Shown: positions 27,334-35,832 of the stretch, in pieces
Position numbering within the stretch: the first letter of the stretch is position 1
How the letters are laid out: the number at the start of each line of letters is the position of its first letter
DNA from: JACJYC01 sp964558465
Lineage (GTDB): Bacteria > Bacteroidota > Bacteroidia > Chitinophagales > Saprospiraceae
DNA length: 64,000 nt
Assembly: GCA_964558465.1 (NCBI GenBank)
Contig: CAZLEF010000012.1
Coordinates: 40,351 to 104,350, forward strand
Reading direction: 5' to 3'
Position numbers and translations under genes: made by a program
Notes under the pieces: model-generated
What the model saw: only the letters and a program-made list of their open reading frames with translations
Told to the model about the DNA's origin: nothing
Databases searched by the model: none

Positions 27334-28368
27334 ATGAAAAAAAATACACCGCATGTCTTTTTGCTGTTGCTGGTGACCGTGGTCACGCTGGCCTTTTTTG
27401 GCCTCATCAAGGATTTTTTGCTGACCTGTTTCTGGTCGGTGGTACTGGCTATATTGTTTCACCCGCTGTACCGCCGTATCGGGGTTGCCTTGAAAGGGCG
27501 CAAGAATGCCGCATCGGGCCTTACTTTGCTGATCATCCTTTTTATGGTCGCGACCCCTGTGGCATTCATCGGGCTGGCCATCCTGAATGAAAGCGTCAAA
27601 GTCTATGAACTGGTGAGATCCGGGGAACTGCGGCCGCAAGCCATTGTGGATTATATACAAGAACAAACCCCGGCGGTGCAAGAAACGCTGGAAAGCCTGG
27701 GGCTGGACCTTGAACAGATCCGCACTTCGCTGGCCAATGCGGCCTCCAGTATAACAAGTTCGATAGCCGGACGCGCAGTCGGTATTACACAAAATATTTT
27801 TGGTTTCCTGGTCCAGTTTTTTCTGATGCTCTATATTCTGTTCTTTTTTCTCCGCGACGGTCGGAAACTGTTGCGGCAAACGGTCCGGGCCTTTCCGATG
27901 GGCGACGAGAACGAATGGAAACTGATCAAGCGATTTTCCAGCGTTGCCCGGGCAACGGTCAAAGGCAGCCTGATCGTTGCTTTGACACAAGGTCTGATCG
28001 GCGGAATGCTGTTCTGGGTTGTCGGCATTCCGGGGGCTCCGCTCTGGGGCATGGTCATGACGGTTTTGTCGTTGCTGCCGGTCGGAAGCGGTATGGTTTG
28101 GGGCCCTGCGGCGGTCATTCTGTTTATCCAGGGACATTTCCTCAAAGCGATTGTCATCCTTGTGGTCGGCGCCCTGATCATTGGGCTGATCGACAATTTT
28201 ATGCGCCCGCGCCTTGTGGGCAACGATACCAAAATGCCGGATTATCTCATCCTGCTTTCCACCCTTGGCGGACTGGCCTGGTTTGGGCTTCCGGGTTTTG
28301 TATTGGGGCCGATTATTGCAGCCCTGTTTGTCACTTGCTGGGATATTTTGGGGCATGAGTATAGATAG
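27334..28368 (+). CDS. AI-2E family (PerM-like) permease
   Basis: 344 residues, about eight membrane helices, opening with TPHVFLLLLVTVVTLAFFGLI after a Lys start. The paired N-terminal helices, a central soluble stretch rich in helix (QEQTPAVQETLESLGLDLEQIRTSL) and the C-terminal blocks PVGSGMVWGPAAVILF and DNFMRPRLVGNDTKMPD are characteristic. Members export or exchange varied solutes (TqsA: autoinducer-2; others Na+/H+), so the substrate is unknown. The ATG at 27334 is chosen because upstream in-frame sequence runs through the repeat. It is monocistronic, followed by a hairpin repeat. Confidence 0.88.
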   Translation: MKKNTPHVFLLLLVTVVTLAFFGLIKDFLLTCFWSVVLAILFHPLYRRIGVALKGRKNAASGLTLLIILFMVATPVAFIGLAILNESVKVYELVRSGELRPQAIVDYIQEQTPAVQETLESLGLDLEQIRTSLANAASSITSSIAGRAVGITQNIFGFLVQFFLMLYILFFFLRDGRKLLRQTVRAFPMGDENEWKLIKRFSSVARATVKGSLIVALTQGLIGGMLFWVVGIPGAPLWGMVMTVLSLLPVGSGMVWGPAAVILFIQGHFLKAIVILVVGALIIGLIDNFMRPRLVGNDTKMPDYLILLSTLGGLAWFGLPGFVLGPIIAALFVTCWDILGHEYR

Positions 28369-28438
28369 TTTGCCGAAGCAGCGGCTTGAGAAACTGCCGT
28401 CTGCAAAGGGCGGCGGTTGTTGTGGGAACGAGGGAAAA

Positions 28439-28530
28439 CATCAACAATCAACAATCATCAATCATCATTCGTCAATCCAATATTTTTTGATTGATGATTG
28501 ACGACTAAATGATTGATGATTATTGATGTT
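28439..28530. repeat. Imperfect inverted repeat of GATGATTG words
   Basis: CAATCATCAATCATCATTCGTCAATCC (left, 28447-28478) is met by its reverse complement GATTGATGATTGACGAC... GATTGATGATTATTGATG (28489-28529). Most of the arms can pair around an ATATTTTTT loop. It lies past the AI-2E stop, 95 bases before the FISUMP gene. Confidence 0.75.
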
Positions 28531-28623
28531 TAGGAGGCTGGCAGGCCGGCGCGAAGGATAAATAATCACCAGAAAAAGGTAACAAAAAGCTATAAACCCG
28601 TATCAATCATAAAACTTCCCATT

Positions 28624-29289
28624 ATGAAATCAGGAATCGCAACCCTCGGTTTTTTGATCCTTTCCGGATTTTCCAACCTTTTTGGCCAGTTTAATTCATT
28701 TACCGACACGCGCGACGGGCAGGTTTACTCAACCTTCTTTGCCGGCGGCGTTGAATGGTTTGCCGAAAACCTCCGGCATGAAACTCCGCAATCCTTTTAT
28801 TACGATAACGGCGGCTATAGCGAAAGGTACGGCCGGCTTTATCCTTTGAATGAGGCGGAGAAAGCGTGTCCGGACGGCTGGCGGCTGCCGTCCGATCAGG
28901 ATTGGAAGGATTTGCTGATCGCAGCCGGCGGCTACCACGATGTGGCGGCCAGCGGGCTGATAGGCGACCATAAACGAGCCTACCACAACCTGATGCTGAA
29001 TGGTCCGGAAACCTTTGGCGCTCGCCTGGGCGGCGGTATTTCCGACGAGATTTTTCACGGCATTCATGTCGAAGGTAATTATTGGGCCGGTAACCCGGGT
29101 AAAAACGGGCCTGTATATTACCGGCTGGTGAGCGACCGGGAATCGGTGCAACGGCTGAAGGCCGGAAGCGCCTACAATGCCTATTCTTGCCGTTGCGTTC
29201 GGAAAAACCAAACCCTCGAAGTCCGGTCGATCAACCCGGAATCCTTCAACACGTCAAGGCCCGATTTTCCGGAGAAGGGCTTATATTGA
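28624..29289 (+). CDS. Secreted FISUMP-domain protein
   Basis: 221 residues, signal peptide 1-21 (FLILSGFSNLFGQ). The rest is a 'Fibrobacter succinogenes major paralogous' domain: FTDTRDGQVYSTFFAGG, EWFAENLRHETP, YGRLYPLNEAEKACPDGWRLPSDQDW and a terminal YSCRCVRK. This C-type-lectin-like fold is common on secreted or surface proteins of Bacteroidota and Fibrobacteres; its role is not established and no extra domain or sorting tail is present. The tail past the domain is about 25 residues. It stands alone between two repeat clusters. Confidence 0.85.
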   Translation: MKSGIATLGFLILSGFSNLFGQFNSFTDTRDGQVYSTFFAGGVEWFAENLRHETPQSFYYDNGGYSERYGRLYPLNEAEKACPDGWRLPSDQDWKDLLIAAGGYHDVAASGLIGDHKRAYHNLMLNGPETFGARLGGGISDEIFHGIHVEGNYWAGNPGKNGPVYYRLVSDRESVQRLKAGSAYNAYSCRCVRKNQTLEVRSINPESFNTSRPDFPEKGLY

Positions 29290-29356
29290 TTTTTTTACGT
29301 TAAATCCAGTCCGAAACCTCCGTTTTTTGGCGTTCAACCGTATGGAATGGAAATGG

Positions 29357-29364
29357 TATCTTTG
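29357..29364 (+). promoter_or_regulatory. -7 promoter box TATCTTTG upstream of the zinc-finger/CHAT operon
   Basis: Exact TAnnTTTG match. Transcription would start near 29371, directly before the GTGAGAGG repeat, so the nine 8-mers would form the 5' leader of the operon. Confidence 0.5.
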
Positions 29365-29378
29365 CGAGGTTTTTTTTA

Positions 29379-29453
29379 GAGGGTGAGAGGGTGAGAGGGT
29401 GAGAGGGTGAGAGGGTGAGAGAGTGAGAGAGTGAGAGAGTGAGAGAGTGAGAG
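29379..29453 (+). repeat. Nine tandem 8-mers GAGGGTGA/GAGAGTGA in a 5' leader
   Basis: Five copies with GAGGGTGA are followed by four with GAGAGTGA, perfect within each block. The strand is purely purine plus T, with no inverted partner nearby. It lies between a -7 box and the ATG at 29523. Related GTGAGAGAG words occur at 60309-60330. Confidence 0.9.
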
Positions 29454-29522
29454 GTTATCCTTTGGAAGAAACAGGGAGCAAAGGCCAGTTTCTATTTCAA
29501 ATGACTGGTTTAACAAAAAAAA

Positions 29523-30269
29523 ATGTCATTATTCACTACCGAAGGGCATCTTTCGGACGAAGGAATGTCGGTTTATGCGGAAGCCTTAAGGCTGGATAAA
29601 TTGGATTCGCTCGACAAATCCGTTGCAAGCCACATACAATCCTGCGCGGCGTGCCGGAGCCAGGCGGTTGATCTGTATGCGCTGATCAAAACACTGGATT
29701 ACAGCGAGGTAGCCCAGCGTCCGGCCATGCGGGCCCGACTGCGCTGGATCCGTTATACCCCCTGGGCGGCTGCTGCTATGCTGGCCGGCCTGGTTTTTTA
29801 TTTTTATAACCCCTGGGCCGCCGACCTGCCGGATCCCATTGCCGGCCAACGCCGGGAAGTTCCGGCCCTTCCTCCCGCCATCGCCGAAAAAAAGGAACCT
29901 GAAAAACCCCTCGATCCCGTTAAAAAGCCGGCGGAAACCGCTGAAAGGGATCTGCTTGCAATGGCGTTCGAACCCAACGATCAACTCGAAGCCCTGGTGG
30001 GCGATGTCACCAGAAGCGGGCAGGTAAAAATAAAATCGCCGGCAACCGGCCAGGGCTTCAAACCCGGTGAAATCATAAAATTTGAGTGGGAGGGCGCTGA
30101 ACCCGGCCTTGAAATCGTTATCCTGAACAATAACGATGAGATCTTCTTTCGCGATCGCGCTTCCGGCCGGGAATTGAACCGCCAGGCGCCCGGAACGCCC
30201 GGGTTGTACTACTGGAAGCTGGAAACGGAAGAAGACCTCCTTTATGTTGGAAAATTCCTGGTAAAATAA
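29523..30269 (+). CDS. Zinc-finger-type transmembrane protein, putative anti-sigma-like regulator
   Basis: 248 residues. His37, Cys41 and Cys44 form an HX3CX2C motif typical of the zinc-binding anti-sigma (zf-HC2) fold in the cytoplasm; one membrane helix lies at about 79-96 (TPWAAAAMLAGLVFYFY); a Pro/Lys/Glu-rich linker follows, then an outer domain (about 165-248, GQGFKPGEIIKFEWEG ... PGLYYWKLETEEDLLYVGKF) that looks like an Ig-like sandwich. Such proteins usually hold an ECF sigma factor at the membrane, but no sigma gene precedes it here. It is 2 bases upstream of the CHAT gene, so the two are surely co-expressed. Confidence 0.75.
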   Translation: MSLFTTEGHLSDEGMSVYAEALRLDKLDSLDKSVASHIQSCAACRSQAVDLYALIKTLDYSEVAQRPAMRARLRWIRYTPWAAAAMLAGLVFYFYNPWAADLPDPIAGQRREVPALPPAIAEKKEPEKPLDPVKKPAETAERDLLAMAFEPNDQLEALVGDVTRSGQVKIKSPATGQGFKPGEIIKFEWEGAEPGLEIVILNNNDEIFFRDRASGRELNRQAPGTPGLYYWKLETEEDLLYVGKFLVK

Positions 30270-30271
30270 GT

Positions 30272-32968
30272 ATGAACCGATCGATCCTTCTGTCTGCACT
30301 CCTTTTGCTGGCCTTCGCCGCACCCACTTTTTCACAGTCGAACCCGGGCATCAAATCAGCCGAAACGCTGAGCGCCGAAAGCCGGTTTGCCTCCTCTAAC
30401 GCCATTCTGGAACAATTTATCCAGGACAACCCCAAGCGATACTACGACCTTTCAAAAGCCTGGTTTTTGCTGAGTTATAACCGCCTCCAACTGGGCGACC
30501 ACGAGGGCGCCTGGCAAGCCAACGAAATGTCGCTGGAACTCAAGCGCAAATTGCATTCCGACGAACTGGCCGAAAACTATATGCGATTCGGCGCCATTCT
30601 CCTGCAAAAAGGGGATTATGAGCGGGCGCTCGACCAATTGTTCCGCGCCAAAGAATTGCCGATCGAAGATGGCGCCATTTTTGCCCGGATCGACGGGTAT
30701 ATCGCAGCGGCCTTTCAGGGGTTGTCCCGGTTTGATGAAGCGGAAAAATTTCACCATGAGGCCATCGCCACCCTGGCCGTTCAATATGACCCGGATATTG
30801 CCGCAGCTTATTACAATATGGGGCGTTTTTACCTGGAGCAAGGCAATATTCAGGCTGCGCTCGACACCCTCGACCTCGCCCGGCAATTATTGCTGGAAAC
30901 GGTGCAACGCAAAGACCTTCTTGGGCAGGTGTACAACGCGCTGGGTGAAGCTTCCAAATGGGATGAACCGGAAAAAGCGCGCCTTTGGTACGAAAAAGCA
31001 TTATCGGAATACCGGACTGCTTTAGGGCCTTTTCATAAAGAAATTGCACGCACCCAGATCAACCTGGCCCGGCTGGAACAGGAAGAGGGCGCAACGGAAA
31101 AAGCCCGGATTGCGGTATTGGGGGCGATTACCAGCATATGCCCCGGCGACCAGGAGATTACCTGGGATAACCTCCCCCAACATGCGGAGATCGCGCTCGA
31201 CCGCCCATTGCTGGCCGAAGCGCTTGGGCTGCGGGCGGCTATGCGCCTGGAGGAGGATTCAGCCGGCAACGAACAATTGCAACTCGCGCTGACCGACAGC
31301 GAAAAAGCGGTGACGCTTCTGTTATCAGAACTGGTTTATCTGGGCGACGAACGCTCGAAGATCGCCCGGGTGAAATCCTGCCCGTACCTTGCCGAACCGG
31401 GTATTGCGGCAGCATTGGAGCTGTACCGGGCCGGCAACGATAAAACCTGGCTTGAACGGGCCTTTGCACTTTCAGAGCGATCGAAAGCTGTGCTTTTCAG
31501 GGCCGATATGCCGGCACTGCCGGTCGCTGCAGGCGCAGGAAAAATGGAAAACGAGTTGCGGGCTGCGCTCAGGGTTGCAGAAACTGCGCTGGCGATCACT
31601 CCACTTGACCTGACTGCCCGGAAGAATGTAACGGCTGCCCGGGCAGAATTTGATCAATTTCTGGTAAATGCCGGTGTTGAATACCCCGGGTATGACCGGT
31701 TGCGTTACAACCGGGAGCCGGTTCGTTTGCCGGATCTGCAAGGCCGGCTGGACGGAGAAACGGCCGTGTTGACTTACTTTGCAGGCAAGGAAAATTATGT
31801 GGTTTTTGCCCTGAACAACAAGGAAATCTTTGCTGCCTCCCTGGGGTTGGAGTCATTTGCAGGGCCCCGCAAAAAGGGTGCAAAATGGCTGCAACTGGCT
31901 GCGGGCAGTGCGGCTTCCACCGCTCCCGGGGCCTATTCCAAACTGGACCCATCCGGGAAAATTCAGGATCTGCCGGCGGTGGTGAAGGGGTATCTGACCG
32001 CTATCCGGAAAGTTGAGCCGGCTAATTTCGTGTTGTACAGCCACGATCTGTACAATCGCCTGATTGCGCCGGCAGAAGACATCCTGAAAGGCCGCAAAAA
32101 ACTGGTGGTTATTCCCGACGGCGCTCTGGCGACCATGCCGTTCGAGGCCCTCATCACAGCGAACAAGGATGCCAGGATCCGATATAACAAACTGGATTAC
32201 CTGGTATCGCGGTTTGCGCTCCATTACCAGTATTCCGCCTCGGCATGGGTTGAGCGCGAGGGGCGCGAAGAAGTAACGGTCATTCCGGGTTTTGCCGGGT
32301 TCGCACCGGTTTTTGAAGAAGAACACAGCATAGCCGAGACTAACCGGCCGATTTTTGACACAACCTGGCAGGCGGGCGACCCGCTTCGTTCCGTCAGCCC
32401 GGACGGCAGGCAATTCAGCACGCTGGCCGCTTCCCGGGAAGAAATTCAGGGCATAGCGGCCTTGTTCGCGGAAAAGCAACTGGATGGGAAAATTTTTCTG
32501 CAGGCGGAGGCGACGGAAGAAAATGCAACGGCGGTTTCCGGGGGTATCCTGCACTTGGCTACCCATAGCTTTGCGGCGCCGGGCCGGCCGGAGTTATCCG
32601 GAATTGTATTCCACCAGGGTGAGGGCAGCGACGGCATCTGGTATGCTGCCGAGATCTATGCCCAAACGCTGGAGCACGATCTGGTGGTCCTCAGCAGTTG
32701 CGAAAGCGGCGCCGGCGATTTTGCGCCGGGAGAAGGGGTGCTGGCGTTGCCCAGGGCTTTCCTGTCCGCCGGATCCAGGTCGGTGATCGCCTCTTTGTGG
32801 AAGGTGAACGACAAACCCACTTCCGCGCTTATGCTGCAGTTTTACCGCGAATTGCTCGGCGGCCAGAAGGTCGAAAATGCGTTGCAGGCTGCCAAACGCA
32901 AAATGGCGGAGGGCAAGGATGCGGCGGATCCGCGGCAGTGGGCGGGGTTTGTGTTGTATGGGGGATGA
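30272..32968 (+). CDS. Exported TPR–CHAT domain protein (caspase-like peptidase)
   Basis: 898 residues. Signal peptide at 1-22 (LLSALLLLAFAAPTFSQS); TPR-like helical repeats fill about 30-300 (for example YMRFGAILLQKGDYERALDQLF; AAYYNMGRFYLEQGNIQAALDTL); a linker follows, then a C-terminal CHAT domain (about 600-898). The catalytic pair is His765 in LHLATHSF and Cys810 in VLSSCESGAG, with the closing ALPRAFLSAGSRSVIASLWKV block. CHAT proteases are clan CD relatives of separase and caspases, cutting other proteins on a signal sensed by the TPRs. Its target is unknown; the upstream membrane protein is an obvious candidate partner. Confidence 0.9.
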   Translation: MNRSILLSALLLLAFAAPTFSQSNPGIKSAETLSAESRFASSNAILEQFIQDNPKRYYDLSKAWFLLSYNRLQLGDHEGAWQANEMSLELKRKLHSDELAENYMRFGAILLQKGDYERALDQLFRAKELPIEDGAIFARIDGYIAAAFQGLSRFDEAEKFHHEAIATLAVQYDPDIAAAYYNMGRFYLEQGNIQAALDTLDLARQLLLETVQRKDLLGQVYNALGEASKWDEPEKARLWYEKALSEYRTALGPFHKEIARTQINLARLEQEEGATEKARIAVLGAITSICPGDQEITWDNLPQHAEIALDRPLLAEALGLRAAMRLEEDSAGNEQLQLALTDSEKAVTLLLSELVYLGDERSKIARVKSCPYLAEPGIAAALELYRAGNDKTWLERAFALSERSKAVLFRADMPALPVAAGAGKMENELRAALRVAETALAITPLDLTARKNVTAARAEFDQFLVNAGVEYPGYDRLRYNREPVRLPDLQGRLDGETAVLTYFAGKENYVVFALNNKEIFAASLGLESFAGPRKKGAKWLQLAAGSAASTAPGAYSKLDPSGKIQDLPAVVKGYLTAIRKVEPANFVLYSHDLYNRLIAPAEDILKGRKKLVVIPDGALATMPFEALITANKDARIRYNKLDYLVSRFALHYQYSASAWVEREGREEVTVIPGFAGFAPVFEEEHSIAETNRPIFDTTWQAGDPLRSVSPDGRQFSTLAASREEIQGIAALFAEKQLDGKIFLQAEATEENATAVSGGILHLATHSFAAPGRPELSGIVFHQGEGSDGIWYAAEIYAQTLEHDLVVLSSCESGAGDFAPGEGVLALPRAFLSAGSRSVIASLWKVNDKPTSALMLQFYRELLGGQKVENALQAAKRKMAEGKDAADPRQWAGFVLYGG

Positions 32969-33101
32969 GGGTAAAAGAGGCGAAGGGGCGGGTCCGATTG
33001 GGGGCTTGGTATGGTCGGTTGTAGTGGTTTCGGTGGTGACGCCGGCGTTGGTGAGCCGGTGATGGGGTGGACACTCCCCCGAGATACGGGCTGAATACCG
33101 T

Positions 33102-33171
33102 CAACTCCCAACTCGAAACTCGAAACTCGAAACTCGCAACTCGCAACTCGCATCTCACAACTCGCAACTGA
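33102..33171 (+). repeat. Tandem 7-mers ACTCGAA/ACTCGCA after the CHAT gene
   Basis: From 33110 the 7-base word repeats about eight times with single changes (ACTCGAA three times, ACTCGCA four times, one TCTCACA). It lies between the convergent CHAT and DJ-1-like genes (stops at 32968 and 33187). No inverted partner is evident. Confidence 0.85.
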
Positions 33172-33186
33172 GCGGAGAAGTAAGCC

Positions 33187-33939
33187 TTACCGTTTTACCT
33201 GCAAAAAAGAAAGCGTTTGTAAGTCCCAATCGATGACCAGGCCTTTGGCCAATTGGCGGGTGATTTCGGGGCCGTACAACCATTCTGTGAGGTAAAGGGC
33301 CGCTTCGAAGGATTTGGCGCCGCCCGCGGAGGTGATGAATTTGCCATCGTGTACAAACAGCACGTTTTCGCGTACATCGAGGTGGGGAAACATTTCCCGC
33401 ATTTTTTGAATATCGCTGGGAAAAGTGGTGCAGACAACTCCGTCGAGCAAGCCGGCTTTAGCCAGTACAAACGCGCCGTCGCAATGGGAAGTAACAAATT
33501 GGGCTTTTTGGCCCGTTTCGCGCACAAATCGGATCAGGGCCTCGTTTTGCAGGTCGGTATCGAGGTGGTGTTCTGCGCTGGGGACCACCAGGATATCGAT
33601 GGGCGGCAGGTTGTCGGACAGATAATTAAAATCAGGCAAAAGCCGGATACCCTCGAAGGTGGTCACCGGTTGGAGGGTGTTGGCCACCAGAAAAACGTTC
33701 ATTGCCTTGATGCTGTCGCGGAAAACGGTGTGCTGGAAGATATCGTAGGGGGCGGTGAGTTCGGTATTGTATACCCCGTCCATGATCAGAAAAGCGACGT
33801 TGTAACGATCCCCAACGAGTGCTGGCTGCCGGGTATAGATTGCCGGCAACTCCGGTTGGACGGGTTGCGGATACTGGTTTCCGGAACAGCCGCACAGGGA
33901 AAAAATAACGGTGAAAAAAAGGCCGGCCATTAATTTCAT
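33187..33939 (-). CDS. DJ-1/PfpI family lipoprotein
   Basis: 250 residues from the ATG at 33939. A lipoprotein signal (GLFFTVIFSLCGC) puts the lipid-modified Cys at about 16-18. The domain has the class I glutamine amidotransferase-like fold of DJ-1/PfpI and AraC-type N-domains: VAFLIMDGVYNTELTAPYDIF, IDILVVPSAEHH, and the nucleophile elbow FVTSHCDGAFVLA (Cys153), then KFITSAGGAKSFEAAL. Activity is unknown (peptidase, glyoxalase or chaperone in relatives). It is anchored in a membrane facing the periplasm or outside, which is unusual for this family. The longer in-frame ATG at 33999 would bury the signal peptide. Confidence 0.85.
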   Translation of the reverse strand: MKLMAGLFFTVIFSLCGCSGNQYPQPVQPELPAIYTRQPALVGDRYNVAFLIMDGVYNTELTAPYDIFQHTVFRDSIKAMNVFLVANTLQPVTTFEGIRLLPDFNYLSDNLPPIDILVVPSAEHHLDTDLQNEALIRFVRETGQKAQFVTSHCDGAFVLAKAGLLDGVVCTTFPSDIQKMREMFPHLDVRENVLFVHDGKFITSAGGAKSFEAALYLTEWLYGPEITRQLAKGLVIDWDLQTLSFLQVKR

Positions 33940-34003
33940 CCTGCGTGTTTTTTGGTGGATTGATAGAGCTTGTTTGCTATTTGAAGTTTGCAACTTCAAA
34001 TCC

Positions 34004-35662
34004 TTATTCCCCCTTTATTTCCCCCTCAAATAACAACCACACATCCGGATCCAGGACCACTTTTCCGAGTTTCCCGGCAACCTGGATCTCGAAAGTATGC
34101 CGGGGCTGATCGACCCGGATGGTCTCTACGCCCATCGGTTCTCCTTCAGCGGTGAACAATCCGATATCGAGGGGGAAGCGGAAGGCCGTTTTTCCGATTT
34201 GGGTCACATCGAGAAGGAGGGTCTTTTTGGCGTCGTCGTAGGTCCAGGCGACGCTGACCCGGGGATGGCCCGCGGTAAATAACCATTGTTGAAAAAATGC
34301 ACTGAGGTCTTTGCCCGAAACGGCTTCGACGACTGCCTCCAGATCGGAAGTAAGGGCGTTCCCATTGCGGTACTGGCGGTAGTATTGCCGGATGGCCTCC
34401 CAGAAGACCTCGTCCCCCAGTTCGCGGCGGAGCATATGCAATACCCATCCGCCGCGTTGGTAGACGTTGGGCGTGAGCAGCCGGGTATAATCCCGGATGG
34501 TGGTATCGACAATGGGCGCCAGGCGGCGGCTTTCGTAGTCGAAGGCTGCTTCGCGGTCGGCCGTCATCTGGGTTTTCAGCCGGTCGAAACCGTAGGCATG
34601 TTCCAGGAACAGGTTGGCGAAATAGGTGGCAAAACCCTCGCTGAGCCAGACATGGTGCCAGTCTTTTTCCGACGCCGAATTGCCGAACCACTGGTGGGCG
34701 ATCTCGTGGGCGATCAGTTCTTCGATGTTCCTTTCGCCGGTGACGGAATTTTCAAAATAAAAGATATTGCCGGCATTCTCCATACCGCCGTAGCGGGTTT
34801 TGGACTGTACGTTGGCGAGTTTGGCGTAAGAATACGGACCGATATGGCGCTGGAAAAAATCCAGGGATTTGAGGGCCAGGGCGTAGTCGTAAAAACCGTT
34901 GTCGCGGTCTTGCGGGTAAACCCAACTGGTGACGGCGATATCGTCTACCCAGCCGGCGTGCTGAACGGCAAAACGGGCAACGCCGATGACCATCACTTTG
35001 GTGGCCAGGGGCGCATTTTCGCTCCAGTGGGTGCGTTTCAGGCCGCCGGCGAGGTTACTCTCCTCGATCTGGTAGCCGTTGGCGACGACCTGATAGTATT
35101 CCGGCGCCGTCACAATAAAATCCACGGGCGCTTTGTCGGACGGATGGTCCACGCAAGGCAGCCAGTGGTGGGCGCGGTTGGGCCAGTTGTCGCCGAAAAA
35201 GGTGCGGTCGCCGTGTTTGTTGGCGTCGATGATGAGCCCGTCGGCGGGAATGCCGGAATAGTGGATCCGGATCAATTTCCGTTCGCCGGGCGCGGCGGTT
35301 TGCGCAAAACGGATTTCCAGTTTTTCGCCGGTATGGCGGTAATCGAGGTTGGCGGATTCCGTACCGTCCGGGGTCACTTCGGCTACTTTTTTGACGGTCA
35401 TTCCTTCTTTGTCTGCACCTTTGGCCATCAGGTCGAGGGCCAAACGATTCATGCCGGCGTCAAAACGGACGGACAAAGTGGCGATGCCGGAAATTTCATC
35501 CGTTGAGTCATTGAGGGTCAGTTCGAAACGGTAATGTTCCACATCCGTTTGCCAGTTGCGGGGGTAGTGATCCTGGGCGGGTAAAATTGAATTAAAACAC
35601 ATGAACAGAGGCAAGAAAACACCTGGGTGAAATCTTGATAGACGTTCAAAGATTTGTGTCAT
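34004..35662 (-). CDS. M1 family zinc aminopeptidase, exported
   Basis: 552 residues. A signal-like N-terminus (FHPGVFLPLFMCFNSILPAQ) leads to a beta-rich domain, then the gluzincin core: substrate motif GGMENAGNIFYFE, zinc motif HEIAHQWFGN (His319, His323) and the third ligand Glu in WLSEGFATYF 18 residues on. M1 enzymes remove N-terminal residues from peptides; an exported form would digest peptides in the periplasm or outside. The C-terminal helical domain of long M1 enzymes is replaced by a short beta domain (VSVAWTYDDAKKTLLLDVTQ). It starts just after the AbiEii remnant and ends 65 bases before the DJ-1-like gene. Confidence 0.93.
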   Translation of the reverse strand: MTQIFERLSRFHPGVFLPLFMCFNSILPAQDHYPRNWQTDVEHYRFELTLNDSTDEISGIATLSVRFDAGMNRLALDLMAKGADKEGMTVKKVAEVTPDGTESANLDYRHTGEKLEIRFAQTAAPGERKLIRIHYSGIPADGLIIDANKHGDRTFFGDNWPNRAHHWLPCVDHPSDKAPVDFIVTAPEYYQVVANGYQIEESNLAGGLKRTHWSENAPLATKVMVIGVARFAVQHAGWVDDIAVTSWVYPQDRDNGFYDYALALKSLDFFQRHIGPYSYAKLANVQSKTRYGGMENAGNIFYFENSVTGERNIEELIAHEIAHQWFGNSASEKDWHHVWLSEGFATYFANLFLEHAYGFDRLKTQMTADREAAFDYESRRLAPIVDTTIRDYTRLLTPNVYQRGGWVLHMLRRELGDEVFWEAIRQYYRQYRNGNALTSDLEAVVEAVSGKDLSAFFQQWLFTAGHPRVSVAWTYDDAKKTLLLDVTQIGKTAFRFPLDIGLFTAEGEPMGVETIRVDQPRHTFEIQVAGKLGKVVLDPDVWLLFEGEIKGE

Positions 35663-35676
35663 AAGTCAGTTGGTTT

Positions 35677-35829
35677 TTATTTCAAATTTCTGTCGATATA
35701 TTGTTTTACAGCCCGTTGTATTTTACTTTTAATCTGTGACCAAGTTGTTTTTTTTAAAGGATCAGGGTCTTTTTGAGTTTCGACATCTTCAAAAAGCAAA
35801 TTGCTTTAACTCGGGCAATGCCATCAAGG
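35677..35829 (-). pseudogene. Remnant C-terminus of an AbiEii/AbiGii-type nucleotidyltransferase toxin
   Basis: Right after the DUF6922 stop, the minus strand reads KTLMALPELKQFAF then TGA; after a frame change it reads FEDVETQKDPDPLKKTTW and on through SQIKSKIQRAVKQYIDRNLK to a stop at 35677. The second part matches the usual end of AbiEii-type toxins in this phylum (F-E/D-D-A/V-E...DP-P..LK..TW..IK), judged from memory. The roughly 200-residue nucleotidyltransferase part is absent and the remaining piece is frameshifted, so no functional toxin can be made. Confidence 0.65.
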
Positions 35830-35832
35830 TTT

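Noticed and set aside
27172..28356. 394-codon minus-strand frame over the AI-2E permease gene
   Set aside because: Gln/Arg/His-rich shadow of a membrane-protein gene; the plus strand shows clear membrane helices and family blocks.
29379..29453. CRISPR array
   Set aside because: Unit is 8 bp with no spacers and no cas genes nearby; the other arrays are likewise uninterrupted tandems of 7-16 bp.
34286..35506. 406-codon plus-strand frame over the M1 peptidase gene
   Set aside because: The opposite strand has the complete M1 catalytic motifs; this frame is a shadow rich in Val/Gly with no domain.
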